DNA from: Streptococcus australis
GTDB taxonomy: Bacteria > Bacillota > Bacilli > Lactobacillales > Streptococcaceae
Direction: 5' to 3'
NCBI RefSeq assembly: GCF_901543175.1
Contig: NZ_LR594040.1
Span: 1,426,001-1,490,000 of the forward strand
DNA length: 64,000 bases
Both the position numbers and the translations under genes were made by a program. A model generated the notes under the pieces. That model did no database searches and was not told the DNA's origin. It saw only the letters and a program-made list of their open reading frames with translations. Within the stretch, counting starts at the first letter, position 1. Every line of letters begins with the position of its first letter. This document shows, piece by piece, positions 1 to 9,983 of the stretch.

Positions 1-126
1 TAATACCTTTCCCTTATTATACAATAAACTTTGAACTTTATAGCTAAATTGATATAGAATAGATTTTACTTTTAAGACTATTTTAATATTTTAAATTTTC
101 TAAAAGTACTTTCAGAGCTTTGTGAC

Positions 127-150
127 AAAAAAGAGAGCGAGTGCCCTCTC
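127..150 (-). terminator. Rho-independent terminator of the acetyl esterase gene
   Basis: Read on the minus strand, a GAGAG/CTCTC stem with an eight-base loop is followed by six T residues. It lies just after the esterase stop codon. The 126 bases to its left are AT-rich and show no gene. Confidence 0.7.
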
Positions 151-154
151 AAAG

Positions 155-1138
155 TTATTTTTTTACATAAGAAAAAGAAATCTCACTACCACAGAGCCAA
201 TTGTAGACTTGGTCATTGACAAAAACATTCATGGCTTCGTGGGCATACTCAGACATGATACGATAGGCCTTATCGCAAGTTAGACGATTATAAATCGCAA
301 ACTGGGTAATAGGATAGCAAACATCGTCATCCAAGCCCGTGATCATCTTGACCTCTCCTTTGATCCGATGGGCAAGATTCTTCACATCGATATAGGCAAG
401 GGTCGCCATGATTTCCTCCTCTGTTTCATGGAAGGGATCGTGGAACTTGAAATAACGGAAGAGTTCATCATAGGCTTCACTGGTATTGCCAATCTCAAGC
501 ACTCGTCTAAAGTCAGACAAGAAGGGATAGATGGCAACTGTTCGCTGAATCCGAGGATTAAGCGCTGCTGCAACCAGGGCTAAAGCTCCTCCCTGTGAGG
601 CACCATAGCTAGAAAGTCTTTCCTCATCTACCTGTGGCAGACTAGCAACAATTTCGATCAACTGGTAAATATCCAGATAGACATCCTTATAAAAGAGCTG
701 GTCTCGTCCTTCAACGGCACCACGGATAATGTGCCCCTTGACCGTATTTCCTAGTGGTGAGCGCAAGCCGTCTTGTGAATAGCCCGACTGGCCTCGAACG
801 TCCATAGAAACAACACCGTAACCAGCCACAGTATAGGCCAGCATGTCAGCCCAATCCCAACCACGCCCCATGTAGCCATGGAAATGGAAGATTAGCGGAA
901 CCTTCTCCTCAGTCTTTGGAAGGACGACGCGTGCATAGACCTTTCCTTCATTAGTTCCCTCAAAGATTAGCTCATAGCACTTTACTTGAGGAATATGGAA
1001 ATCCTTTTCCTCCAACTGGTAGGCAGGAAGAACTGAAACTTTTTTGACTTCCTCATCCCAGAAAACATCAAAGTCTTCTGGGACCTCATCCCTTCCTTTA
1101 TAAATCTTGATTTCTTCTAGCAAAGCTGGATTTTTCAT
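155..1138 (-). CDS. axe1: Acetyl xylan esterase / cephalosporin-C deacetylase family hydrolase
   Basis: A 327-residue alpha/beta hydrolase of the AXE1 family (carbohydrate esterase family 7), which removes acetyl groups from acetylated sugars and is normally cytoplasmic. The nucleophile elbow GASQGG lies near residue 180, an HFHGY oxyanion segment near residue 85, the acid residue in GLDDDVCYP near 270 and the catalytic His in YAHEAM near 305. The open frame continues 33 codons upstream, but the start at 1138 follows AAGGAG at good spacing and matches the family N-terminus. No signal peptide is seen. A RUP repeat lies upstream and a terminator follows. The true substrate cannot be read from the sequence. 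Confidence 0.88.
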   Translation of the reverse strand: MKNPALLEEIKIYKGRDEVPEDFDVFWDEEVKKVSVLPAYQLEEKDFHIPQVKCYELIFEGTNEGKVYARVVLPKTEEKVPLIFHFHGYMGRGWDWADMLAYTVAGYGVVSMDVRGQSGYSQDGLRSPLGNTVKGHIIRGAVEGRDQLFYKDVYLDIYQLIEIVASLPQVDEERLSSYGASQGGALALVAAALNPRIQRTVAIYPFLSDFRRVLEIGNTSEAYDELFRYFKFHDPFHETEEEIMATLAYIDVKNLAHRIKGEVKMITGLDDDVCYPITQFAIYNRLTCDKAYRIMSEYAHEAMNVFVNDQVYNWLCGSEISFSYVKK

Positions 1139-1214
1139 AGCATGCTCCTTTTGATCTGTAATCGCTATCATAACTGTAGCATATCTAAGAAAGCAATGCA
1201 AGAAAGAAGGGTAA

Positions 1215-1317
1215 TACCCTTCGAAAATCATATTCAAACCACGTCAACGTCGCCTTGCCGTACTCAAGCACAGCCTGCGGCCAGTTTCCTAGTTTGCTCT
1301 TTGATTTTCATTGAGTA
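1215..1317. repeat. RUP element (repeat unit of pneumococcus), copy 1
   Basis: A copy of the roughly 105-bp RUP family, with a CTTCGAAAATC end and a GATTTTCATTGAGTA end as imperfect terminal inverted repeats and the conserved core GTACTCAAG. RUPs are thought to be non-autonomous elements mobilised by an IS630-type transposase and inserting at TA. This copy lies upstream of the esterase gene. Confidence 0.9.
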
Positions 1318-1378
1318 TAAACAGAAAGTGATTTTAGATTCTCCTCCCTCAAACTGATCGTCTGAAAGTAGTTTTAAA

Positions 1379-1406
1379 AATAAAAAGAGCGTTTCCGCTC
1401 TTTGTG
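1379..1406 (-). terminator. Perfect hairpin terminator after the 23-codon ORF
   Basis: An eight-base perfect stem AAAGAGCG/CGCTCTTT closed by a GAAA tetraloop. On the minus strand it runs into a T-rich tail. It starts three bases after the stop of the small ORF at 1409-1480, so it appears to belong to that unit. Confidence 0.75.
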
Positions 1407-1408
1407 TA

Positions 1409-1480
1409 TCAATAAGTGCTAGCTCCTTTCTCTTGTTTGACGGTTTGAAACTTCTTTTGGTAGGTCACTTTAATAGTCAT
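1409..1480 (-). CDS. Candidate 23-residue protein, function unknown
   Basis: An open frame of 23 codons with ATG at 1480, preceded seven bases upstream by GAGGA. The peptide begins MTIKVTYQKKF and ends GASTY. It is basic and polar, with no membrane segment or signal peptide. A TATACT box is visible about 35 bases upstream, and a perfect hairpin terminator starts just after the stop. The arrangement of -10 box, ribosome site, ORF and terminator within about 140 bases argues for a real transcription unit. It could be a microprotein or part of a small RNA. I do not recognise a family, and translation is an inference. Confidence 0.5.
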   Translation of the reverse strand: MTIKVTYQKKFQTVKQEKGASTY

Positions 1481-1561
1481 CTGAGAGTCCTCGTTTCTTT
1501 TTGATGACTCTAGTATAAGACCCAAACCTAAAAGCTAGCTTATAGATTTCTTAGAAAAGGC

Positions 1562-3577
1562 TTAATCCAGATATTCTCTCTTTTCTAGGTGGAGAGCAAT
1601 CATGCGCCATTCTGGATCCTCTTGCCAGTTTGGTAGTGAACTGATATAGGTGGCTATTTTTCTAGCTTCTTCTAAAATCGGAAAGTCTTCGATAATATCA
1701 GCCACTTGGAACTCTGGGAGACCTGACTGTCTAGTTCCAAAAATCTCACCAGAACCGCGCATTTTCAAATCTTCCTCAGCAAGGACAAATCCGTTTGTGG
1801 TTTCTGTCATGATGCGCATGCGGTCTTTCCCAGACTCAGTCTTAGGATTGGCAACAAGAACAGCATAGGACTGCTTGTCCCCCCGACCAACACGACCTCT
1901 GAGCTGGTGAAGCTGGCTGAGACCGAACCGATCGGCATCCATTATGATCATGACTGTTGCATTGGGGACATTGACTCCAACCTCGATAACAGTTGTAGAT
2001 ACTAGAATATCTGTTTTTCTCTCTTTGAAATCCTGCATAATCTGGTCTTTTTCGTCACTCTTCATCTTACCATGTAGAAGAGCCACTTCGGCCTTACCTG
2101 CAAAATGAGCTGTTAACTCCTCTGATAAGGCAATGGCATTTTTGAGATCCAAAGCTTCTGATTCTTCAATCAAGGGAGAGATGACGTAGGCTTGAGAACC
2201 TTTCTGAATTTCTCCCTCTAACCAAGTCAACACCTGAGGTAGTTGTTCATGCTTGATCCAACGTGTCACAATGGGTTTCCGACCTGCGGGCATCTGGTCG
2301 ATAATGGAAACATCCATATCACCAAAGGCTGTGATGGCCAAAGTCCGTGGAATGGGAGTCGCCGTCATCATGAGGGCATCTGGATTGTCCCCTTTTTCAC
2401 GTAGAACACGCCTTTGCCCCACACCAAAACGGTGCTGCTCATCGATGATAATCAAACCAAGACGGGCATACTGCACCCCATCCTGAATCAGTGCATGGGT
2501 CCCGATAATCAAATCGGCCTCACCTTTTGCTATGGTCTCCAAGACTTCTCTTTTTTCTGCAGCTTTCAAGGATCCTGTCAAGAGAGCGAGTTTCGAGTCT
2601 GGAAAGAGACCCTGTAGACTTTCAAAGTGTTGCTCTGCTAGGATTTCTGTCGGTACCATGAGAGCAGCCTGGTACCCAGCTGTCACTGCCGCAAACATGG
2701 CTAAACCTGCGACCACCGTTTTTCCGCTCCCCACATCTCCTTGCAGGAGACGATTCATATGGTGGTCAGACTTCATGTCGGCCAAAATTTCCTGCAAACT
2801 CTTTTCTTGAGCTGGGGTCAGGGCAAAAGGAAGATTTTCTTTAGCAGCTGTCACCTTTTCCTGAGACCAATTCAGAACTAGACCGCTTCCTTGAACTCTA
2901 TTTTCAGACTTGAGCGTCTGTAACTGCATTTGGAAGTAAAAGAGTTCCTCAAACTTGATACGACGAAGGGCCTGCTTATATTCTGCCAGATCCTTAGGAA
3001 AATGCATGGCACGAACTGCCTGACAACGGGACATGAGTTTGTATTTGTCCAGCAAAGACTGGGGAAGATTTTCCTCTACCAAGAGGTCCAACCCTTGATC
3101 AAAGGCTGTCTTGATAACCTTGACCAGCCCTGCCTGACTGATTCCTTGAGCCAGTCGATAGACAGGCTGGAGGTCATCTTCCACCTGAGCCAGAACCTTC
3201 ATCCCAGTCAGACTGGCCTTAGCCCGATCCCATTTTCCAAAAACGGCAAGAGTTGCTCCCAATTCTATCTTATCTGCTAGATAAGGCTGGTTAAAGAAAT
3301 TTACCGCAAAAACAACTTCTCCCTGTTTGAGACTAAAGCGCAAGCGATTACGCTTAAAACCATAATACTGGATACTGGCAGGAGTCACTACCTGACCAGA
3401 CAGAACAGCCTTTTCACCATCTTCTAGTTCCAATACCTGCTTGGTCTTGAAATCTTCATAACGGAAAGGAAAGTAGAGCAAGAGATCTTGCAAGTTTTCA
3501 ATTCCTAGTTTGGCGTACTTCTCTGCTGACTTTGGTCCCACACCAGGCAAGACATGCAAGGGTTGGTGTAAATTCAT
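1562..3577 (-). CDS. recG: ATP-dependent DNA helicase RecG
   Basis: A 671-residue RecG, the branch-migration helicase that remodels stalled replication forks and Holliday junctions. The N-terminus has the VLPGVGPKSAEKY helix-hairpin segment and a wedge/OB domain. The helicase core shows Walker A GDVGSGKT near residue 280, DEQH near 380, TATPIPRT near 410 and motif VI QLRGRVGRG near 565. The length is normal for Gram-positive RecG. The start at 3577 follows AAAGGAG. It is the last gene of the secA-DAHPS-acpS-alr-recG cluster, separated from alr by a RUP repeat. Confidence 0.97.
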   Translation of the reverse strand: MNLHQPLHVLPGVGPKSAEKYAKLGIENLQDLLLYFPFRYEDFKTKQVLELEDGEKAVLSGQVVTPASIQYYGFKRNRLRFSLKQGEVVFAVNFFNQPYLADKIELGATLAVFGKWDRAKASLTGMKVLAQVEDDLQPVYRLAQGISQAGLVKVIKTAFDQGLDLLVEENLPQSLLDKYKLMSRCQAVRAMHFPKDLAEYKQALRRIKFEELFYFQMQLQTLKSENRVQGSGLVLNWSQEKVTAAKENLPFALTPAQEKSLQEILADMKSDHHMNRLLQGDVGSGKTVVAGLAMFAAVTAGYQAALMVPTEILAEQHFESLQGLFPDSKLALLTGSLKAAEKREVLETIAKGEADLIIGTHALIQDGVQYARLGLIIIDEQHRFGVGQRRVLREKGDNPDALMMTATPIPRTLAITAFGDMDVSIIDQMPAGRKPIVTRWIKHEQLPQVLTWLEGEIQKGSQAYVISPLIEESEALDLKNAIALSEELTAHFAGKAEVALLHGKMKSDEKDQIMQDFKERKTDILVSTTVIEVGVNVPNATVMIIMDADRFGLSQLHQLRGRVGRGDKQSYAVLVANPKTESGKDRMRIMTETTNGFVLAEEDLKMRGSGEIFGTRQSGLPEFQVADIIEDFPILEEARKIATYISSLPNWQEDPEWRMIALHLEKREYLD

Positions 3578-3597
3578 GCTCCACTCCTTTCTTTTTA

Positions 3598-3700
3598 TAC
3601 TCTTCGAAAATCAAATTCAAACTACGTCAGCGTCGCCTTACCGTACTCAAGTACAGCCTGCGGCTAGCTTCCTAGTTTGCTCTTTGATTTTCATTGAGTA
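3598..3700. repeat. RUP element, copy 2
   Basis: A RUP with the same ends and core as the other copies. It occupies almost the whole alr-recG gap. Its alr-proximal end directly abuts the alr stop codon, so the repeat begins as the gene ends. Confidence 0.92.
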
Positions 3701-4804
3701 TTAGTAATACTCTCTCGGAATGCGATCGCTAAGGAGACAAACCACCTCATAGTTAATGGTGCCACGGTAGACTGCTACCTGAGTTGCCGTGATTTCCTTA
3801 TCTCCGTCAGAGCCAATCAAGGTTACCTTGGTTCCAAGTGGGTAAACCTTAGGTAGACGAATGGTGATTTGGTCCATCGAAACCCTGCCGACGATTGGGC
3901 AAGCTTGTCCATCTACCAAGACGGAGAAATTCTGCATGTCTCGTGTCCAACCATCCGCATAGCCGATTGGTACCGTCGCAATGACTTGCTCACTATCCGC
4001 CTGATAGGTTGCTCCATAGCCCATGCAAGCTCCAGCTGGAACTGTTTTGACATGAACAAGGGCAGATTGCAAGGTCAAGGCTGGTGTCAAGTCATAAGGC
4101 AAGTCCAAGACCTCTCCGCTTGGGTTGAGACCATACATAGCATCTCCCATACGGACTGCATTGAAAATAGTCTCTGCATGCCAAAGAGTCGTGGCAGAAT
4201 TGCTGGCATGGATCAGCTCTGGCACTTCCTTCATACTTGACAGAATGGTTTTAAATCGTTCCAACTGGGCATTAAAGTAAGTATCTGATGCTTCATCTGC
4301 AGTCGCAAAGTGAGTAAAGACTCCCTCAACGCGAGCACCCTTTTGCTTGAGCAAGTCATGAGCCTGCTCAGCCTCACTGGCCTCTCTAAAACCAATCCGT
4401 CCCATCCCTGAGTCAATCTTGAGGTGAACCGATAAGCCTGCTAGGTCTGCCTCCCTAGATAAGAGTGTTTGAATCCACTCCAACCCTGCCACTGTCAAGG
4501 TGATGTCGTATTCTTTAGCTAGGGAAACAGCTTCTAGCTCAGAAACTCCTAAGATGAGGATTTTCTTGTTTATACCTGCTTGACGCAACTCGATAGCTTC
4601 ATCGATATTGGAAACGCAAAATCCATCAACATCATCTTGAATCGCCGTTGCAACGGCAACAGCCCCATGACCATAGGCATTGGCCTTGACCACTGCCCAC
4701 TTGAGCGTTCCTTCAGGGATATGAGCCTCCATTTGCTGAATATTTTGTCGAATGGCTCCCAGATGAATCAGAGCCTTGGTTGGTCTATGTGGACTAGCTT
4801 TCAT
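3701..4804 (-). CDS. alr: Alanine racemase
   Basis: A 367-residue PLP-dependent enzyme converting L-alanine to D-alanine for peptidoglycan and teichoic acid D-alanylation. The PLP lysine lies in [10 protein letters not shown] near residue 38, the substrate-contacting [13 protein letters not shown] segment near 135, and the second catalytic base Tyr in MGYGATYQ near 265. I chose ATG 4804 because GGAGG precedes it and it matches the family N-terminus; an upstream in-frame ATG would add seven residues. It overlaps the 3' end of acpS by 11 bases, so the two are translationally coupled. The stop touches RUP copy 2. Confidence 0.96.
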   Translation of the reverse strand: MKASPHRPTKALIHLGAIRQNIQQMEAHIPEGTLKWAVVKANAYGHGAVAVATAIQDDVDGFCVSNIDEAIELRQAGINKKILILGVSELEAVSLAKEYDITLTVAGLEWIQTLLSREADLAGLSVHLKIDSGMGRIGFREASEAEQAHDLLKQKGARVEGVFTHFATADEASDTYFNAQLERFKTILSSMKEVPELIHASNSATTLWHAETIFNAVRMGDAMYGLNPSGEVLDLPYDLTPALTLQSALVHVKTVPAGACMGYGATYQADSEQVIATVPIGYADGWTRDMQNFSVLVDGQACPIVGRVSMDQITIRLPKVYPLGTKVTLIGSDGDKEITATQVAVYRGTINYEVVCLLSDRIPREYY

Positions 4805-5156
4805 GATTTTCCTCCAAAATGACACTGGCTGTCACAAACTGATCTGTATGGCTGATAGACAGCCAAATCTTCCCTGAAAATGGAGCCTGATTAAAATAGG
4901 GAGCCCCGCGTTCATTGTTCAAAACTTCCAAATCCTGAAAGGTCAGCTTGCCAATACCAGTTCCCATAGCCTTGGAAAAGGCTTCCTTAGCCGACCAGCG
5001 ACCAGCCAAATATTCGATCTGTCTGCGCCCTTTGAGACTGGTAAATCGCTCCATTTCCTTAGTTGTCAGCACGCGCTTAGCAAAGTCCTCACGTCGTGTA
5101 ACTGCGTTTTCTATCGAAGCCAATTCTTCGATATCAATTCCGTGTCCAACTATCAT
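4794..5156 (-). CDS. acpS: Holo-[acyl-carrier-protein] synthase
   Basis: A 120-residue AcpS that transfers 4'-phosphopantetheine from CoA to acyl carrier protein. The N-terminal [12 protein letters not shown] supplies the metal-binding Asp, and [14 protein letters not shown] near residue 55 is the family signature. The open frame extends 36 codons upstream into the preceding DAHP synthase stop region, but MIVGHGIDI at 5156 is the conserved start. The ribosome site before it is weak, which suggests coupling to upstream translation. It overlaps alr downstream. Confidence 0.93.
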   Translation of the reverse strand: MIVGHGIDIEELASIENAVTRREDFAKRVLTTKEMERFTSLKGRRQIEYLAGRWSAKEAFSKAMGTGIGKLTFQDLEVLNNERGAPYFNQAPFSGKIWLSISHTDQFVTASVILEENHES

Positions 5157-5200
5157 ACTCATAAAAGGAGCTGAGATTCCCCCAACTCCATCCTTTTCAC

Positions 5201-6232
5201 TTATTTTGTTAAGGTAGTATAAATTTCTTCTACCAAAGCTACTGTATTTTCCCAACCTAGACAAGGGTCAGTTATAGAGCAACCAAAGACCTCTGGTTGA
5301 TTTTGGCGACCATCTGCTAGGTAAGATTCGATCATAAAGCCTCGAACCGTCTTTTTAATCTTTTCATTCCAATCACGATTCAGCAAGGCTTGACGAACAA
5401 TGCGAATTTGTTCCATATACTGCTTGCCTGAATTGTCATGATTGGTATCGATGATAATGAAGGGATTTTCAAGCCCCATGGTCTCATAACGATTGATGGC
5501 ATTTAAGAGTGTTTCATAGTAGAAATTGGGTTCATTTTTACCATATTCGTTCATGGCACCACGAAGGATAACGTGGGCCAAGGGATTTCCTGAAGTTTCC
5601 ACTTCTTGACCGTGGTAAAGGAAGGTTTGCTTGTTTTGAGCCGCATAGATGGCATTAAACATGACTCCAAGGTTCCCAGATGTTGGATTTTTCATCCCAA
5701 CCGGAGCATCAATTCCAGAAGCTACAAAGCGGTGTTCCTGGTCTTCCACTGAACGAGCCCCTACAGCATGGTAGCTGACCAGGTCATCAACCAAAACGAG
5801 ATTTGACGGATAAAGCATCTCATCAGCTGTCGTCAATCCAGTTTCGGTAATCACTCGGTAGTGCAACTGACGAACAGCCTGCAAACCATTGATGAGACTA
5901 GGCGCTTCGCTGGTATTTGGTTGATGAATCATGCCTTTATAGCCATCTCCATTAGTACGAGGTTTAGCCGTATAAACACGCATCACGATAAAGATTTTAT
6001 CCGCGACTTTTTTCTGCAAGTCTGCTAAGCGATGAGCATATTCAAGCACAGCTTCTTCATTGTCTGAAGAGCACGGCCCTATCACCAAAAGGATTCGGTC
6101 ATCCTCACCCGAAATGATGGCTGCCAACTCTCTGTCACGGGCTTCTTTTTTTCGCAAGGCTTCACCTGACAACTGAGTCGCAGCCTTGATTGCTTCAATA
6201 TCAATTTCTTGACCTTTTTCGATAAATGCCAT
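5201..6232 (-). CDS. aroF: 3-deoxy-7-phosphoheptulonate (DAHP) synthase, second copy
   Basis: A 343-residue class I DAHP synthase that condenses phosphoenolpyruvate and erythrose-4-phosphate in the first step of the shikimate pathway. It contains [10 protein letters not shown] near residue 50, [12 protein letters not shown] with the PEP-binding Arg near 95, and the metal-site motifs [13 protein letters not shown] and FMIESYL near 260-300. It follows the first copy with a single base between stop and start, and is clearly homologous to it but differs throughout, so it is an old tandem duplication. Such pairs often differ in feedback control by aromatic amino acids. That cannot be read here, and the aroF/aroG letter is arbitrary. 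Confidence 0.92.
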   Translation of the reverse strand: MAFIEKGQEIDIEAIKAATQLSGEALRKKEARDRELAAIISGEDDRILLVIGPCSSDNEEAVLEYAHRLADLQKKVADKIFIVMRVYTAKPRTNGDGYKGMIHQPNTSEAPSLINGLQAVRQLHYRVITETGLTTADEMLYPSNLVLVDDLVSYHAVGARSVEDQEHRFVASGIDAPVGMKNPTSGNLGVMFNAIYAAQNKQTFLYHGQEVETSGNPLAHVILRGAMNEYGKNEPNFYYETLLNAINRYETMGLENPFIIIDTNHDNSGKQYMEQIRIVRQALLNRDWNEKIKKTVRGFMIESYLADGRQNQPEVFGCSITDPCLGWENTVALVEEIYTTLTK

Positions 6233-6233
6233 C

Positions 6234-7265
6234 TTACTCTCCTAGCGTTTGGTAAATTTCGCGAACAAGTGCTTCTGTGTTGTCCCATCCGAGACACGGA
6301 TCTGTAATGGACTTACCAAAAACTTCTGGCTCATTTTGACGTCCATCTTCCAGATAGGACTCAATCATAAAACCACGAACATATTTTTTGATCTTCTCAT
6401 TCCAGTCACGGTTGATCAAGGTCTGACGAACGATACGGATTTGATCCATGTACTGCTTGCCTGAATTGTCATGATTGGTATCGATGATGATAAAGGGATT
6501 TTCCAAGCCCATCTTTTCATACTGGGCAATGGTATCCATCAAATTGTCATAGTAGTAATTAGGAATATTTTTCCCATATTCATTCAAGGCACCACGAAGA
6601 ATGGCGTGGGACAATGGATTCCCTGTTGTTTCCACCTCTTTACCGAGGAAAAGGAAACTCTGTTTATTTTGCGCTGCGTAAATCCCGTTAAACATAACAT
6701 TGAGATTTCCAGATGTTGGATTTTTAAATCCTGTTGAAAAGTCTGCTCCACTCGCTACAAAACGGTGCTGTTGATCCTCTACAGAACGAGCTCCAACAGC
6801 CATATAAGAAATCAAATCATCCACCAGCGGAAGATTTTCAGGATAAAGCATCTCATCAGCTGTTGTCATTCCCGTCTCGGTAATCACACGGTAGTGCAGT
6901 TGGCGAACAGCCTTGATCCCATTGATCAAGCTAGGAGTTTCTGTCGCATTTGGTTGATGAATCAAGCCCTTATAGCCATCTCCATTGGTACGAGGTTTAG
7001 CCGTATAGACACGCATGACCATAAAAATACGGTCTTTGACCTCTTCTTGCAAAGCAGACAAGCGCTTGGCATACTCGAGAACCGCCTCTTCGTTATCAGA
7101 TGAACATGGTCCAATCACCAAGAGAATACGCTGGTCTTCCCCACGGATGATGGCTTCCAATTCCTGATCACGTTGATTTTTTCTCGCAAGAGCTGCTCCC
7201 TCTAATTTAGACAAGGCGCGAACTTCTTCAATGTTAATTTTAGGACTTTTAGCTGTAAATACCAT
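6234..7265 (-). CDS. aroG: 3-deoxy-7-phosphoheptulonate (DAHP) synthase, first copy
   Basis: A 343-residue class I DAHP synthase with the same motif set as its tandem partner: [10 protein letters not shown] near residue 50, [12 protein letters not shown] near 95, ITETGMTTADEML near 140 and [13 protein letters not shown] near 260. It follows secA by about 80 bases on the same strand. That gap holds an imperfect hairpin with arms near 7290 and 7325 but no T-run, so read-through from secA is likely. AAGGAG precedes ATG 7265. It supplies chorismate precursors that feed, among others, the tryptophan operon elsewhere in this window. Confidence 0.92.
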   Translation of the reverse strand: MVFTAKSPKINIEEVRALSKLEGAALARKNQRDQELEAIIRGEDQRILLVIGPCSSDNEEAVLEYAKRLSALQEEVKDRIFMVMRVYTAKPRTNGDGYKGLIHQPNATETPSLINGIKAVRQLHYRVITETGMTTADEMLYPENLPLVDDLISYMAVGARSVEDQQHRFVASGADFSTGFKNPTSGNLNVMFNGIYAAQNKQSFLFLGKEVETTGNPLSHAILRGALNEYGKNIPNYYYDNLMDTIAQYEKMGLENPFIIIDTNHDNSGKQYMDQIRIVRQTLINRDWNEKIKKYVRGFMIESYLEDGRQNEPEVFGKSITDPCLGWDNTEALVREIYQTLGE

Positions 7266-7344
7266 GATTCATCTCCTTATAAAGCAAACGGACACCAAGC
7301 AAAAATGTATTTTCACCAGGTATCCGCCTGTATCTTATCTCATA

Positions 7345-9858
7345 TTATTGTCTCTTACCATGACAGTTCTTGAATTTCTTACCTGATCCACATGGGCATT
7401 GGTCATTTCGTCCGATTTGGCTCAAGTCCACATCTGCTGGAAGATGAGTCTGCTGTGCTGCGATATTACGAGTCGCAGTTGTACTGATATTGTGTTCCGT
7501 TTGAGGACGTTCTTGTTCGTGGATTTGTGCTTTCATCATCAAGCGGGTCACATCGAACTCAATCGATCCGATCATGTCGTTAAACATGCGGAAACCTTCT
7601 GCTTGATATTCTACAACAGGGTTGTTTTGGGCATATCCACGAAGACCAACAGCATTTCGCAACTGGTCAAGAGCATCGATATGGTCTGTCCACTTGTTGT
7701 CTACAACACGTAGAATCAAGACTTTTTGGAATTCTTTAACCGCCTCTTCATCACGAAGTTTGGCAACTTGACTATCATAAACCTTCAATGCACGTTGATA
7801 CAGCTCATCTTTGATGGCTTGATCTGACAGACCTGCAAGATCTGAACGGCTAATTGAATCTTCTGGAAGCAAGTTATACTTAGCGAAGTTCAAGATTGCT
7901 TCCAATTTTTCATCTTCTTTCGAACGAGAATGTGCATCTACGATTCGTCCAATTGTACGGCGGATCATAGCATGAATCTCAGGTGCCAAATCACGGTCGG
8001 CAGTAATGACATCATAACGTTGTGCATAGATGATCTCACGTTGTTCACGCATGACATCATCGTATTGAAGGACCTGTTTACGTGTATCGTAGTTATTCCC
8101 CTCAACGCGTTTCTGAGCTGCTTCCACTTGACGCGTTAGCATGCGAGATTCGATGGCTTCATCAGACATGTTGAGACGTTCAAAGATACCTTTCAAGCGT
8201 TCTGAACCGAAACGTTTCATCAAATCATCTTCAAGAGACAAGTAGAATTGTGACTCACCTGGGTCTCCTTGACGCCCTGAACGTCCACGAAGTTGATTAT
8301 CAATACGGCGACTTTCGTGGCGTTCTGTACCAATGACGCAAAGTCCACCTAACTCACGAACTCCTTCACCGAGCTTAATGTCGGTACCACGACCGGCCAT
8401 GTTGGTTGCGATGGTAACCGCACCACGCTGACCAGCATTCATGATTATTTGAGCTTCTCTGTAGTGGTTTTTCGCATTCAAGACTTCGTGAGGAACACTA
8501 GCTTCGACCAATTTCTTAGAAAGAAAATCACTGGTTTCAACGGCAACCGTACCTACCAAGACTGGCTGACCTTTTTGATAACGTGCCTTCACATCTTCCA
8601 CTACAGCCTTGAATTTTGCATCAAGACTTGCATAGAGAAGATCTGAGTGGTCGATACGTTGGATTGGACGGTTGGTTGGGATTGGGATGACACGGATGTT
8701 GTAGATTTCACGGAATTCTTCTTCTTCTGTTTTACCAGTACCTGTCATACCTGCCAATTTCTTATACATACGGAAGAGGTTTTGGTAGGTGATAGAAGCT
8801 GAAGTCTTGGTCTCGTCTTGGATTGGTACACCTTCTTTTGCTTCAATCGCTTGGTGCAAACCATCAGAGTAACGACGACCTTCCATGGTACGACCTGTAA
8901 ATTGATCGACAATCAGGATTTCCTGCTCTTCGCTGACCACATAGTCAATATCGAGAATCATGATGTAGTTGGCACGAAGGGCATTATCGATAAAGTGAGT
9001 AAGAGCTACATTTTCAATATCGTAGAGATTTTCCAGTTTGAAATAGCTCTCAGCCTTGTCAATCCCTGAATCAGACAAACCAATAGTCTTAGACTGAATG
9101 TCGATGATATAGTCATCTTTGTCCAAAGATTTGACAAAGTGATCCGCCATGTGGTAGAGTTGGCTAGTCTCAACTGCATTGGCACCTGAAACGATCAAAG
9201 GAGTACGAGCCTCATCAATCAAGATCGAGTCAACCTCATCGACCAAAGCATAGTTGAGCGGACGCTGTACCATGTTTTCTGCCCGAACAACCATGTTGTC
9301 ACGAAGGTAGTCGAAACCAATCTCTGAGTTAGTCGAATAGGTAATATCACAGAGATAGGCTTCTTTCTTCTCCATTGGTGACTTAGCAGCCAAATTAATC
9401 CCTACTGACAAACCAAGCCATGAATACAATTCACCCATCTCAGTCGCATCACGTTCTGTTAGATACTCGTTGACCGTTACTACGTGAACCCCTTCACCTG
9501 CTAGAGCGTTGAGGTATACCGGCATGGTCGCTGTCAAGGTTTTTCCTTCACCAGTACGCATTTCTGGCACATCTCCATGGTGGAGGACAATCCCACCCAT
9601 GACCTGAACTTTATATGGGAAAAGTCCAAGAACACGCTTGGCAGCTTCACGTACTACCGCAAAAGCCTCATAGAGCAATGAATCCAGCGATTCACCCTTA
9701 TTGTAACGTTCCTTAAATTCATCTGTTTTTGCTTTCAGCTGGTCATCCGTCAAGGCTGCCATCTGATCTTCATATTTGAGAACCTTGTCTGCCATCTTTT
9801 CCAGACGCCGAAGTTCTCCTTTATCATTTTCAATAATCGTTTTTAAAATATTAGCCAT
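7345..9858 (-). CDS. secA: Preprotein translocase ATPase SecA
   Basis: An 837-residue canonical SecA1, the motor that drives unfolded preproteins through SecYEG. It has MRTGEGKT Walker A near residue 103, DEVDSILID near 208, a second nucleotide domain with [10 protein letters not shown] near 490 and [12 protein letters not shown] near 525, and a C-terminal SEC-C zinc motif [15 protein letters not shown]. The zinc tail and full length distinguish it from the accessory SecA2 of some streptococci. It heads the minus-strand cluster ending in recG, and its own promoter is visible upstream. Confidence 0.98.
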   Translation of the reverse strand: MANILKTIIENDKGELRRLEKMADKVLKYEDQMAALTDDQLKAKTDEFKERYNKGESLDSLLYEAFAVVREAAKRVLGLFPYKVQVMGGIVLHHGDVPEMRTGEGKTLTATMPVYLNALAGEGVHVVTVNEYLTERDATEMGELYSWLGLSVGINLAAKSPMEKKEAYLCDITYSTNSEIGFDYLRDNMVVRAENMVQRPLNYALVDEVDSILIDEARTPLIVSGANAVETSQLYHMADHFVKSLDKDDYIIDIQSKTIGLSDSGIDKAESYFKLENLYDIENVALTHFIDNALRANYIMILDIDYVVSEEQEILIVDQFTGRTMEGRRYSDGLHQAIEAKEGVPIQDETKTSASITYQNLFRMYKKLAGMTGTGKTEEEEFREIYNIRVIPIPTNRPIQRIDHSDLLYASLDAKFKAVVEDVKARYQKGQPVLVGTVAVETSDFLSKKLVEASVPHEVLNAKNHYREAQIIMNAGQRGAVTIATNMAGRGTDIKLGEGVRELGGLCVIGTERHESRRIDNQLRGRSGRQGDPGESQFYLSLEDDLMKRFGSERLKGIFERLNMSDEAIESRMLTRQVEAAQKRVEGNNYDTRKQVLQYDDVMREQREIIYAQRYDVITADRDLAPEIHAMIRRTIGRIVDAHSRSKEDEKLEAILNFAKYNLLPEDSISRSDLAGLSDQAIKDELYQRALKVYDSQVAKLRDEEAVKEFQKVLILRVVDNKWTDHIDALDQLRNAVGLRGYAQNNPVVEYQAEGFRMFNDMIGSIEFDVTRLMMKAQIHEQERPQTEHNISTTATRNIAAQQTHLPADVDLSQIGRNDQCPCGSGKKFKNCHGKRQ

Positions 9859-9903
9859 TATTTTCCTTACTTTAGATTCTCAATATTTTAGAATGTTCTT
9901 TTA

Positions 9904-9932
9904 ATTCTAGCACATTTGCTCTTAATTTTCAA
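9904..9932 (-). promoter_or_regulatory. Sigma-A promoter of secA
   Basis: On the minus strand, TTGAAA (9927-9932) and TAGAAT (9904-9909) are separated by 17 bases, about 45 bases before the secA start codon. Confidence 0.75.
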
Positions 9933-9983
9933 GAAAGAATCCGCGCTTCAAAAGGGAAAAGACATCTCTAAAATCCACTTTTT

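Noticed and set aside
1..126. Gene or promoter at the left edge
   Set aside because: The region is AT-rich with no sustained frame and no convincing promoter for a gene in the window.
1142..1357. 71-codon plus-strand frame and similar frames at 3510-3704
   Set aside because: They are translations of RUP repeats and adjacent non-coding DNA, and share the same RUP-derived peptide.
5201..7265. Assembly duplication of the DAHP synthase gene
   Set aside because: The two copies differ at many positions across their length, so they are true paralogues.
7289..7328. Terminator between secA and the first DAHP synthase
   Set aside because: An imperfect hairpin is present but no T-run follows, so termination cannot be supported.
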